A stretch of DNA of 64,000 nucleotides, from NCBI GenBank assembly GCA_021209875.1, contig JAGYVD010000005.1:2232001-2296000 (forward strand). Direction: 5' to 3'. Positions within the stretch are counted from its first letter, which is position 1. The number at the start of each line of letters is the position of its first letter. A program made the position numbers and the translations under genes. The notes beneath the pieces were generated by a model. The model was given only the letters and a program-made list of their open reading frames with translations, searched no databases and was not told the origin of the DNA. The stretch is from Rosellinia necatrix. Lineage: Eukaryota > Ascomycota > Sordariomycetes > Xylariales > Xylariaceae. Shown here piece by piece: positions 34,066-44,729 of this stretch.

Positions 34066-37029
34066 CCAGGTTGGTAACGGGAATTAGCCGTTAGTTTGTG
34101 TGAGATGGCAAGACGGTAGCGGCCTCCCTCTTTATGGTGGTCGGCGGCGATAACAAGCGTAAACTATATCTCTTGAGGGCATTTGCCTTCGGCGAAACCC
34201 TCCAGTTTTGAGGACAAGTCTACACACTATAGCCGACCCGCCTTATGTATCCCCATGAGCGAATCTTTTGAACCAGGCCTGTCGTTTCTCAGAGTAGAGA
34301 CGACAACGAGAATAGGGTCTGGGACATCGATTCTCCCTACCTCCATGAAGCCCCTCCCAAATGAGCGTCACCCTTACGGATTATCAACACCCAAGAGAAT
34401 TAGATATAGACGAGAAAAAGCCCACCACTTACAGCGTCCGAGTCAGTAAACCATTTACCCAGCTAGGCAGTCGAGCGGTAAAAGCTGCGCTCTTGGCGCT
34501 GTATTGCGCCAGTGGCAGAACCCGATTAAATTACATTCCCGTTATTCTCCACCTCGTCCCATAAGGACTGCCTTCAGATTGGCTTTTTGCTTCCTCGTAT
34601 TTTCGCCCCCTTCGACAACCGTTGCCTGGGGCGAATTACTCCGACATGCATGCCATGCCATGCTACGCCACGGGTGCAGAATCTTAAATGGCTAATAGAT
34701 CGTGGATTTATACATTAGTTCAACATCTGCCTGGATAACCCACAGACGTGCATGCATGTACATATATGTACGTTCTACCCACCTAGGTAGGAGGAGGTAG
34801 CCTACGGTTGTTGGTGGATACGTTGAGAGATATTGCGGATATATTCTCGAAAAGTGTCAACAGTTGACTCCAAAACGAAAATAAGGCAACCAGAATGAGG
34901 CTGAAAAAGGACAGTGACATCGCAAGGTCCGCGAACCAACCAAATAAATCCACCCCAACCGCTCAAATAACCCCAGCCGAAAATCCTTGTCGAGTCCCAA
35001 TAGGTTGTCTCTACAGAGGGGCGTTCTCGGGAGTGTGTTTTTCCTTTTTTCCCTCATTGTAGCCTTGGAGCGTAACCTGTGATAACCGAACTAAGTAACT
35101 ACAATATGCAAAGCATAAAGAAAATAAATAATTCTATAGAACTTCTATCCAGCTCATTTACATTCCCGTTCTTTTCCTTAATTCTGTACTTTATTCATTC
35201 CCCACTCACACACTATTCGACCTACCAGATAATCTATCTTATGTTATCTAGAATTTACGCAACTACCCCCATCCCCTCCCCCTCCCGCTACCTTACATGC
35301 ATAAAGGCATGTACCCAGAGAGCGTAATAGGCTATCTACATTCCGTGTTATGCACGTAGAAGAAATAGGGAGAGAGGGGGCAGTCGAGGAAGTTACGAAG
35401 GCGGTGCCGAATCAAGTTAACCAGGAATGGAAAAGTTAGAGCGCCTATAGTCATAGTGAGCAGCTATACAGACGACGGAGGCGGTGTGAATAAGAAGGGC
35501 ATTTCTATAAGTCATATAACTAGACAGATATATATGATTATCCCAGGTACTCTCAATGGTTGTCCCATTCTACAGCCTAAGGGTCGGGGGATGGAAGGCG
35601 CTTGTGCCCGGGTTTCTTGTCCTGTAAAGGTTGTAGAGTAGGAAAGAAGGCGATAACTAATTGACGTTACTTCGCCCCCTTTGGGTGCATACCACACAGG
35701 GTGGTGGTGGTGCGCGGTCAACCACGCACACTCACACGCACACTCACACTCACACTCACATATACGCTCAGACCGCATAATTTTACAGACCTCCCGCGCC
35801 CTTCCGATTTCGTGTTTGCGAGTCATTTAGAGAGACCCATGCTTTTCTTTTTTCTTTTTTTTCTCCTTTCTCTTTTATTTGGAAAACCGGGTTATGTGAC
35901 GACTGACGGACTCCCCGCCGACATGGTTCGGACTTTGTTGTGCCAAGACTTATCGGATTCGACTTATACGCAAAGCACGGAGCACACAGCTTCGCCACCC
36001 GCCTAGGCAGCCGCTAAAGAAAACGACACAAGGAAGCAAGGGCGGGAACTTGCAGCGAAGAGAGGTGAGGGAGAAGAGTCATTTCGTCATTTCTATTCAA
36101 TCGTTTCAGAAACATAACAATTCATATCCCCGCCTGCTTTCCCGTCATGCATTTTTCTCAGGGAAACAAAACATACTCGTGGTATCAATCCATAACAGAA
36201 TGAGAAAGGAGGGAGGAGAGGAGGAGGAGGAGAAAACAAGGGTCATAAACGTCGTCATAAAATCGGCTTGACGTCGAACAGAAGAACCCACCCTGTACCC
36301 AGGGCAAAAAAGTTGCACGACAGACGGCAATGGGAGGCAGTCAGTCCTCTCTGATCCCCCCTCTCCCGCCCCCGGCAGAAGCCGAATGACCTGGCCAATG
36401 ACCACCAAGATAGGATGGCTGACCCCGTCCTAGATGGGCCGACGATGATCAACAGGTCTGGCATGCTTGACGATGCTCGTGACCACTTCGACCGCCGCTT
36501 ACATGCCTCTGATGTGTGGGAGTGGGGTGGGGCGGCATAAGGTGCCGCTCTCAGGAATGAAAACTGCATTTCCCGCCCAGGCAACCAACCTCCTGCATGC
36601 ACGTGGGTTGCGTCCGCGGACCAACAGCTCATCCGATTGAGGCTGAACATGCCTCGTCCACCCGACGACACACCGTTGATTTTAGGCATATCCCCCCTCC
36701 CCCCAACCCCAGCCCAAAACATCCCGAGGCGCCTCTCGAGAGGGGAGTAGCCTTGGATAGAAATTGCTCAATGTGCAGACTCGAGAAAAGCTGCATGTTT
36801 GGTGCCGACACAAGGGACGAAAGAAAAGCGAAGAAAAAAAAAAATCGGGAGCACACCGGCACCGGCTTAGTCGACACTAATCGGTTGGAATGGTATGCGC
36901 CGAGAACGTAATGCGTCCCGACGAACCATTTATCAACCCCTTCTTCGTTACCGAGTTCGCCTTTACCTCCGCCCATTGCATGCCAACGTCGACGAAGCGT
37001 GCCGGTTCAACCACCAACAGAGCGTGACG
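34066..37029. other. Intergenic region, about 3 kb, no gene seen
   Basis: Convergent interval between the HSP70-like gene (+) and the C2H2-like gene (-). Contains a CCACCTAGGTAGG motif near 34779-34791, a CACACTCAC array (about 35726-35762) and GGA-rich runs (36205-36235). Several 100-155 codon frames on both strands overlap each other and lack motifs; none is supported. Confidence 0.5.
35726..35762. repeat. ACTCAC/ACGCAC hexamer array
   Basis: Six or so copies of a CACACT/CACACG hexamer in tandem in intergenic DNA. Confidence 0.75.
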
Positions 37030-37645
37030 CTACTTCTTGTTCCTACGACGGCGCTCACGGTGGTCCCTCCCTGCGATACAGTAATTGTCAGGCTCGTCCC
37101 ATAAGCCTCTCGCCTCTCGCTGCGCTGGCATGGTGTTGTAGGGAATTAACCCAGCTGTTTGGGACGAGCACTCGGTATATTCCCGGACCCCATTATATGC
37201 AGTATCTGATATCAATTTGTTGTTCTTAAGATGGTCATTGAGATAATAGTCGGGGCGCATGTCTTGAACGGCGTATCCCTCTTCGCTGATATGGGTATGG
37301 ATGTGCCACATTCGAAGCACAAAGTTTGTATAGGGATCTTCTCCCTCGGTGCAACTGAATATTTGGTCGTCGCAGAACCAGCATGCAACCGTTTCGGGTA
37401 ATCTGTTTTGGAGATGGTCGGTGATGATATGCCGGATCCAGCTGTCGAAATCGTTCAGTCTGAAAACAGAGTCACACATATGATACCCCACGAACTCGCA
37501 AGGCAAGGTTCCGCCCTGGGCCAGATCCACATGATCCAGACTCATCGCCGTTGCTGTGGACGCAGAGGAGGTATAAGAGAAGATGGAAGCACCCCCCCAC
37601 ACTGTTCCGAGATGCTATTGTTGATACACTGTCTCTACGCGGCAT
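37030..37645 (-). CDS. C2H2-like zinc-finger-containing fungal protein
   Basis: Conserved ascomycete protein of unknown function. The main exon (37030-37553) encodes LPCEFVGYHMCDSVF and DSWIRHIITDHLQNRLPE, giving a Cys-Cys-His-His pattern, then VACWFCDDQIF and MRPDYYLNDHLKNNKLI. This is a recognisable pattern in many Sordariomycete hypothetical proteins. A short upstream exon (37603-37645, starting MPRRDSVST) can be joined through a 49-nt GT-AG intron to give 188 residues, but that intron lacks a good CTAAC/CTGAC branch site. The conservative alternative is a start at ATG 37545 in the main exon (171 residues). The open frame continues Ser-rich upstream of 37645 without an ATG, so a further 5' exon may exist. 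The C-terminus is basic (RERRRRNKK). Confidence 0.6.
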
Positions 37646-38480
37646 GTTTCTACCCGGTATGGCCGAAACGGTTCCGGATATCGAAGTGTCAAATGCGCTA
37701 CCGCCAACTTGCGACTCACCATTCGTCAGCGGTAGCCAATTGACCCGAACGGACGGCCAAGATAGATTGGAATAGGGAAAATCTTCAGGTGTTGTTGCGT
37801 TCCAGGGATATGGGTGCGATAACACTCACTGAGGAGAGCCAGTCTGCCCTGGAGTAAAGAAATTGAGCGCCGCCCGTGGGAGATGCACGGGGCTGCCCGT
37901 GCTACCTATTTGGCGAGAATGTGTTGGGTGACACGGGCCTTGGCTAGCGCCTACAAACCGAGTCGCTTGCTGTCGGTCCGAACTTGGTTGGCCTCACAAA
38001 TAGGCAAGATATTTTGGGGATGCTGACGAGGACGAGAATGTTCATCTAGCCTCATCCCAAGCTGGGAATTTATGCCTTTTTATTTTTGTCAAATGACAAT
38101 ATGAAGGCGTTTACGGGCCAAGAGCATAATAGACGAGGAGCGAGCGAGAGGGGTCGGAGATGACTAGAGACCAACCAAGCTCCCTCTTCCGCTGCAGGGA
38201 TCTCAGGGCATGGGACGGCGTCTGGCGCGCCAACGGACTTACAAGCAAAACCTCCTTGGACAATCCGAAGCACCCTTCAATGCCGACTTTCCTTCCTTAT
38301 CCAGATATCATGTCATCCATTACGCCAGACCCGGATGGACATTGGGGGGCACCCAACCGCATACGACCAGGCCATCGAGGTGCATCTTCAATAGGATGGA
38401 TGGGGCTTCTCTGCGAGATTCGCATGTATTTCTCAACCTGGGTTGAGGGCTAACATGCCCTGCGATTGTTGACACACATA

Positions 38481-38511
<31 letters not shown>

Positions 38512-39758
38512 CGATGTGGTAGGCAGCACGACACGCAATCATGCATTCATCCATCCCACTATCAGCGGCTTGGCACGCGTGTGGAGAGGGCATCCCGCTC
38601 GCGCTTTGTTTCCTCGTCAAGCTCGCGAGCGGCATGCGGTGTCGGAGTCGACGAATGCTCGTCGAGCGATACACTACGCGAATTGGAGAGTCCCGATCCC
38701 CAGGAGGAGGAGATAAATGCCGTCCGACTACAGGAGCCATCATCGCCGCTAGGTGTGCCGCGCAAGTCTCGCCGGGATACGGCCACCTGCACCCTGAAGG
38801 AGTCTTACGATGCCCACGATGGCGTTACGGGGGGATCGCTCTGGTCTGAGTGAGATACATGTTTTGCCTCTACGGGCGGGCAGGCACCAGGATGAGCTGC
38901 TGCGTTCAACGGTGATTTGAATTAGCTCGATCGTGATGTGCTGGTGTCTGGGAGGTCGCGAGGGGGATCGCGACCAGTCAAGCATGTACTGTCAGAGCTA
39001 CGTATTCTAATGATATCTGTCTGCCCAGTCGCCGCTCGACAGCTGTATACCCAGGTAGGATGTGATGTAGATCCCCCCATTCAACTTAGGGTTGCTTGCA
39101 GGGTGACGATCCGGAACGTGAACGAGCTCCATCACCTCCGGTAATAGCCGATGGTCGTTCAGCTGTAGGCAAAGATGCATAGAGCGTAAGAAGAACTGCC
39201 GCCACCGGTCGTCTCTCAACAAGCCGTTGACGGATGGCGTCCGAGCTCCCCGGCAAACCGGGAGGACTGTTTACTAGTAGGAGACATCGCTGCAGCAGTC
39301 TTCCAGATCAGCATATGGCATATGGCATACATATAAAGGATTGGTAGAATGGGGTAGCATCGCCCAGCGCTTCATTGGCGCAGGGTTTTGCGGAGCTGCA
39401 TTCGCTGCAACCAAACATCCCATGCCCGTGTGGAGACGATATGTGACCGCTTAGAGGGGATGGATGGATGGGGCTAAGGTCTGCAGAGCCTCATTTTTTC
39501 CGAGAGTTCGCAGTACCCCTCTCCCATTCTTGGGACCCGGCCATGCCCAGCGTCCCTCCAGCCGATCGATGACAGATTGCATTACCCTCGACCACGATAG
39601 CGGCGAGTGGGTGCCAGCGCCTATTGGCCACAACCGGATCACCACACACCCAGGCGGCAATCCGATTCCATGATCTCGGGTTCAGTCGTCCGTCTTAGTG
39701 CACCACTGCTTTTCGCCCAAACAGAAACTAAAACAGAACGCATGATTTGATACTTGCT
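37646..39758. other. Intergenic region, about 2.1 kb
   Basis: Contains a (CA)n array (38472-38511) and no recognised gene. Overlapping frames of 60-102 codons around 38450-38850 exist on both strands with no motif. May include 5' sequence of the C2H2-like gene. Confidence 0.5.
38472..38511. repeat. (CA)n microsatellite
   Basis: Dinucleotide CA array with two ATA interruptions near its left end. Confidence 0.9.
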
Positions 39759-41184
39759 TCATTCGGGACCACAAAGGACTGTTGCTTTGGCTATCACATT
39801 TCGATACTGAAGATGCTTACCGTTTTCATCGCCGATCTTGACGATCCCCGGAAATGTGACGCAGCGTATCTCGCGGGACCTCAGGCTATCTTCGTCCTCC
39901 TCCCCAATGTGGTCCATAGTGTCAGCTTCGAACAATATCCTCTGATAGGGTACTATTTTCGGCATCGCCACTTTGAACAGCGCCTTCTGCGCAACTAATA
40001 ATCGTGCTAAGCTGATGGAGTTGATCACTAGTACCCGCAGAGCTTGATCTCGCGCATCCGTTGCCTTTGCATCCGTTATATTATTCAATATGTGATTGAC
40101 CCTTGTCACGACATTCCGTGTTACGCCGTCAGTCTCTTGCTGCATTTTGGGGATACACTCCTTTCGGAGCATAGATAATGTCATCGCCCGCCACTCGTTC
40201 ACGGCCTCGGTCGAACCTGTAGCCTCAGTTAGAAACTTGCTCGACGGATGAGCCACGGCACCTACTGAGATGCGCCAAATAATTTTCTATCTGGCCCAGT
40301 TGAGTTGCCCGTTCCGCAGGGAGGCCGACGAAGTATGCGTCGAAGATCATCTCCACCAGGATGCTCGAGACGACAGATTGCAAAAAGGCTGCTCTGGTCT
40401 CGCTGACGGCAAGCTCCTCATACATAGGTACCAGTTCACTTAGGTCGTCTATGACTGCCGGGTCCGCGCCGCTCAGATCTGCGACAAGTCAGCGTAATTC
40501 CGGTGACGTGCGCGACGGAACGGGCCTCATACCAAATGATGACTTCCTAAAGTGCGAAACGGCCCAGTTCTGGAGGCCGTTCCGGAGCCTCGCAATGGCC
40601 TCGCCAAACTCCTCATCGCTTGCCTGGTCGCTCTTCTTGGTGTTCGTGCTTACCCATTGCTTGAGACCGGTGATTTGAGACCGCAGCGAGCGGACCTCGT
40701 TGTCTCGTTCGCTTAATTCTCTCTGCAGAAGCTCCCACTCCTCGCGAAGCTCCGTCTTTTCAGCCTCCCTCACGTCAACCTCGGTACGGAGCACCCGGAG
40801 CTCGGTGTCGACACGGAGGAATTGTTGGTTCAAGCTCGAATACTTGGCTTGCCAGTAGCTTGCGGTCTCGCTTTCATTCTGTGATAATCGATCAAGCGCG
40901 CGGGTGAACTCGTCCTCATTAGCGGCGAGCTCGTGTTTCAATTCCGCGATCCTGTCGTGCAAAGCTTTCTCCCGTTCCTTTGCCATCTGAGAGCCCCCAC
41001 CATCCTTACTCACCGGGTTGGGTTGCTCGTGTGTCGTGTCGTTTTCGACGGGGGCCGACGTTGACGTCGATACTGGGCGGATAAACTGGGCGCGCGGGGG
41101 AGCTGCAATTATGGTACTGTTTCGCGACAAAGCCGAGGAGCGGGCGGGATGCGTGGCGCTTTTCCGCTTGTCCGACGCGCTCAT
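39759..41184 (-). CDS. Coiled-coil fungal protein of unknown function
   Basis: Exons 40533-41184, 40266-40478 and 39759-40216 give 440 residues; introns are 54 and 49 nt, and both joins keep frame (SSF-DLSGADP and AHLS-STEAVNEW). Residues 1-65 are basic and Ser/Pro-rich. Roughly residues 70-190 are a continuous charged coiled coil (heptads of Leu with Glu/Lys/Arg). The C-terminal half is a helical region containing GLKQWVSTNTK, LRNGLQNWAVSHFRKSSF and FPGIVKIGDENGK. These segments are common to a family of Sordariomycete hypothetical proteins; I do not recognise a function. A possible 42-nt in-frame intron near the stop was considered and not used, because the read-through end (NVIAKATVLCGPE) fits the family pattern better. 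Its coiled coil suggests a scaffold or oligomer, which is inference. Confidence 0.72.
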
Positions 41185-41757
41185 GGTGCCGAGGTGTCAA
41201 GTTGTCGAGGTGTCAAGCTGTCGAGGTGTCGGGGTTGGAAGGGTACCTAGATAGTATAGGTGTATAGGTGGTAAGCAGGACACGCTGGGGGTGCACCGTA
41301 GACCTGGTTGCACGCCTCCCCCGCCTTGGATATATGTCTCGCTCAGGGCCGCAGCACGCGAGGCCTGGTAAGTCATCCGCCTTGGTGCCTATTTTGAAGG
41401 CCTGCTCCGAGGCCGGTTTCGAGGGCGTGAAGATGGATGGCTGATGAAGAACATGAGTTCGTTTGAGGCAGGGGAAGGAGGGCTGATGTCGGAGCCACGC
41501 ACCTGCTGTGCTTCCTCGACGGCTGCCTTTCCTCAGCAGGCTTACGGGGGGCATGACAGGGGGGCTCAATCAACTGCAGGTGGACCAATCCCTGTAATCC
41601 AGGCACTTTTTTTTTTTTAGAGGGGTTGAACTCCGCTGACACTGCAGGTTATGTAGCACTCACTCACTGCCCTGCCCCGTTGCTTAGTGGCATGTATTTT
41701 GATCCAACACGAATGGATATGACCTCATGTATAACACCATGCCTACAGGAGAATACC

Positions 41758-41787
41758 TTTTTTTTTTTTTTAAAAAAAAAAAAAAAA
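41758..41787. repeat. T14-A16 palindromic homopolymer pair
   Basis: Fourteen T followed directly by sixteen A, flanked by CC and CAAAGG, so the arms extend slightly beyond the homopolymers. Confidence 0.9.
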
Positions 41788-41926
41788 CAAAGGCACAAAG
41801 GCGCAAAGACACGAGGCAACTGGCCTTGCGTGTGTTGATACGCGCTCGGAGCAAACAATACAATCCGTGCATTCTGGTGAACCGTACAACCCAGTAGATC
41901 GTAGTGTATTGTTGCGTCTCATCAAG

Positions 41927-41998
41927 TTCATGGCCAGGTTCATGGCCAGGTTCGTGGCTAGGTTCGTAGGCAGACTCGTGGACAGGCCCGTGGCCAGC
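41927..41998. repeat. Degenerate 12-bp tandem repeat, 6 copies
   Basis: Six 12-bp units: two identical TTCATGGCCAGG copies, then four increasingly diverged ones, starting five bases after the stop codon of the adjacent - strand gene, so probably in its 3' UTR. Confidence 0.85.
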
Positions 41999-42003
41999 TA
42001 GGC

Positions 42004-42842
42004 TCAGGCAATATCAATCTCCGCTTCAACTTCGTAGGCCTCGTCGCCGTTTTCTTGTCTCTTTGCGCCCATCTTGCAGATCGCAATCTTCTCTATAGGC
42101 ACAGCATCCATCCATAAGTAGTCTTCGTATCTGTCCAGGATCCGTCGAGCGTCGATCGTGAGCTTCTCGCGGTTTCTACCGCCGCCCCTAGAGGCAGAGG
42201 CATTCCTTCCTTTTACATATATCGTGTTCAAAATCGTGGCATGCAAGAGCAGAGGTCGATTATCTCCCACCATGAGCCCGGCCTCTTGGAAGGTCGACCG
42301 TAGTCCCTCGCAGAATTTGGTCAAGACGCCATTCTCGTCCAGGGGCGGGGCGTACAACACCGAAGCTTTCGCCGCTGACTGCATTGTATGCAAGCCCTTG
42401 AGAGTCACTGATAGTGGAGTAGTGGCAGAGCCATACGCCCCTTCCGCTTTTGCCGCTGGTCTGGCTGATGTTGTCGCCGCAATATCCGCCAGCATCTGTC
42501 GTGGTTTTATAGTTCTAAGCAGCGCTACGGCCTGCTCCAGACCCTCGTTCCTGGGGAAGCTCATTACACCCAGCGTTAGATGAAGAGTTCCGACGGGTCG
42601 AACTATAGAATACGGGGTTAGGAATGACCATGTTGGGCAAGGGGGACCTAGTTGCCCCTTGCGAGGGACTAGATGAGAAAATGGCTGGGGAAGGGCTTGC
42701 CTGCTTCGTCTGGAACACCGAAGCTGTCTGGGCTGGTGACATCGGCCCTGAACAGAGAGAGGCTGGTTGAAAGCTGTTGTCTAGACGTCGCAGTAATCAA
42801 TGGAATGCACAAAAAGTGCGTAGGGGACGGTCGTGGTGGCAT
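42004..42842 (-). CDS. AKAP7/ASCC1-type 2H phosphoesterase-fold protein
   Basis: Two exons, 42701-42842 and 42004-42602, give 246 residues. The fold is the 2H (LigT-like) phosphoesterase with the A-kinase anchor protein 7 / ASCC1 type of domain. Both HxT motifs are present: HLT (55-57, in VGTLHLTLGVM) and HAT (168-170, in PLLLHATILNT). The opening THFLCIPLIT and the closing KIAICKMGAKR are also typical. The HLT motif is assembled only by splicing a 98-nt intron with a GC donor (GCAAGC), CTAAC branch and TATAG acceptor; it joins PDEA to VRPVGTLHLT. Family members bind or cleave RNA ends or nucleotides, but the substrate of the fungal proteins is not established. ATG 42842 (MPPRPSPTHF) is preferred; an in-frame ATG at 42860 would add MLLLLN. 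Confidence 0.86.
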
Positions 42843-43396
42843 GTTCAACAAGAGTAGCAATCTTGTTCACTGTTATTCCCCAAGTTGACGACCGGTTGAT
42901 GATTGGCTAAGTGTCTTGCCGGGTGTCACGACGTAGCAGTTCGAGGATGATTTGGAAGTACGGTGTTATAGGTAGGGACGGCGCATGTTTCGTGTTCTTG
43001 GTAGAAGCGTTTTGAGGTAAAAAAGCGTGAAGCTCTATCAATCGAACTATTATTATTATTATTTTCGTTTTATTGGATCAGTGTATTTTTGATGTCGTAC
43101 AAGGAATCCGGGCAGGGATCTGGCTACCAAAACCGGCAAAGGCTCTTTGCGGAAACAGGGTCAAGGGCCCCAGAGCTTGGTATTTCGCAACACTCACTTA
43201 TACAGTATATAGTAAGTAGTACGCGAAACCCAACCAGCAAATCTTTGGGTCGCATTTGAGAAAACCCTGTTTTCTCTTAGCATCCGTGCTTCCGCGTGGG
43301 CTTCTACGATGGACACCACGCTACACACATCTGGCGTGGCGCGGCGCGACAAGGAGATAGGGTGAAAGAGAGAAAGAGAGTGTGTGTCCGTCCGCG

Positions 43397-43433
<37 letters not shown>

Positions 43434-44074
43434 GTGTGTGTGTTGTGCGTATGTGTGTGAATGAGTGAGAGAGATACAAGAGGCCGGAATGGGAGGGTCG
43501 GTGCAAGAATGTTTTAAGCCGAGGTGACTGCTGCAGGGGAGTGTCATATGTCGTCACAGCCTGGGCCAGCCCACGGAGGTCCATTCTGAGGAGACCGTTA
43601 TAGATAAAAGAGGCATGATAACAGGTGAACGCTGTCTCGTGAGAAATTCAGACAAGCCGACATCGCATTAAAAGCGTACAATTCACTGTCACCCATCCTA
43701 ACAGTATTTTTTATTTATTCTTTCAAGACAGAACAACTCCTCACACTGCAACGCGCATATACCGAAGCCGAGTGCTCACAATATCATCACACCTCCTTTG
43801 CAAGGCATATTGTAAAAGCCAAACTCTCTCTTGTCTAACATAGGCGATAGCAAATAGATGCTGGCATCGGCGATATTCAAAGGGTGAATAGAAGAGCCAG
43901 TCATCAACTTGCCGCTCATAAACTCGAACAATCTTCGCTCCTCGTGATTGGCAGGCGAACAGAGTATGTAGCCTTGGGGGGTATGGCGGAATATGCCCGG
44001 GTAGGGGTGTCGCAAAGCAATCCGTAAGGGCCTATTTCGGTCTCGACTTGGGTCTCATCGTTCCATTCAACATA
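42843..44074. other. Intergenic region with TA/TG microsatellite
   Basis: About 1.2 kb between two - strand genes. A TA then TG dinucleotide array (43397-43443) is the main structure. A 79-codon frame at 43776-44015 on the - strand has no recognised motif. Confidence 0.55.
43397..43443. repeat. (TA)n(TG)n compound microsatellite
   Basis: About ten TA units followed by about a dozen TG units. Confidence 0.93.
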
Positions 44075-44729
44075 TTATGGTGTCTCAAAGAACTTCTTCA
44101 GTGTCTTCTCTGCATCGGCATACTCGGATTTCACGGTCTTCAGAGTCGACCTGATTCGCGACAGGCAAAGCTCCACATCCGGCTCAGGAGTGCCGTCAAC
44201 ATTCTCTTGCTTTCCATACCGTTGTATCTTCTCACAGCTGTCCTTAACTTTAGTCAAACCAACCGTGGCCGAGGAGCCCTTCAAGAAATGCCCCAGTCGG
44301 TACAGTTCATCCAAGTCCCTCGTTTCTCTATGTGCCCAGTGGGTTAGCGCTCATTGTTATAGCCCAGCCACGGGTCCGTGACTTTGCGCTCGGTTCAAAC
44401 CGATGAGGGGACCAAGAAGAGAGTGAGTTGGTGTCGTGAGGCATGATTCAAGTGTAGAGCTTACAGAGCTGAATCCATTTTCTCAAATGTTTCTTCGGCC
44501 TGCTCGAAGAAGCCATAAACAATGGATTTGCTAAATTCTCGGTCATCTTCGCTGTCATCCATTTCTAGAATCTGGCCGAAGGTCAGGATGTCAATGGCAT
44601 CGCCCAGATCGGGCATGTTTTTATCGAAGTCGTCGTTCTTCCACCAAGTCATGTCAGCCGCGGCTTGAGAGTATGAGGCAGCCACACAGGCTGATCCTAT
44701 TCCCACGTACCTGGTCTTTGTTGGCCATG
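44075..44729 (-). CDS. ypd1: YPD1-type histidine phosphotransfer protein
   Basis: Phosphorelay intermediate that carries phosphate from hybrid histidine kinases to the response regulators Ssk1 and Skn7, acting in cytoplasm and nucleus in osmotic and oxidative stress signalling. Exons 44712-44729 (six codons, MANKDQ), 44465-44637 and 44075-44327 give 147 residues. The Hpt core is LYRLGHFLKGSSATVGL with the phospho-accepting His77, preceded by FGQILEMDDSEDDREFSKSI and FFEQAEETFEKMDSAL, all typical of fungal Ypd1. Intron 1 (74 nt) has a CTGAC branch and ends GGTGGAAG; intron 2 (137 nt) has CTAAC and ends CATAG. A downstream ATG inside intron 1 (MTWWKNDDF) gives an alternative short N-terminus if the first exon is skipped. 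Most ascomycetes carry a single such gene, so it is likely essential for the relay; that is family knowledge. Confidence 0.88.

Larger units (their letters stand above)
41185..42003. other. Intergenic region with homopolymer pair and 12-bp repeat
   Basis: About 820 bp between two - strand genes. Holds a T9-10 run near 41609, the T14A16 block (41758-41787) and a degenerate 12-bp repeat (41927-41998) directly after the stop codon of the 2H phosphoesterase gene. No gene seen. Confidence 0.6.

Noticed and set aside
36255..36722. 155-codon - strand frame
   Set aside because: No motif; overlaps other equally long frames on both strands; no conserved junctions found.
39790..39831. Possible 42-nt in-frame intron near the end of the coiled-coil gene
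   Set aside because: Very short, and the read-through C-terminus (GDENGKHLQYRNVIAKA) fits the ending I recall for similar fungal proteins.
44335..44412. Possible tRNA (GGTTCAAACC B-box-like sequence)
   Set aside because: T-arm stem does not pair, no matching acceptor stem or clear A-box, and the stretch is intron 2 of the YPD1-type gene.
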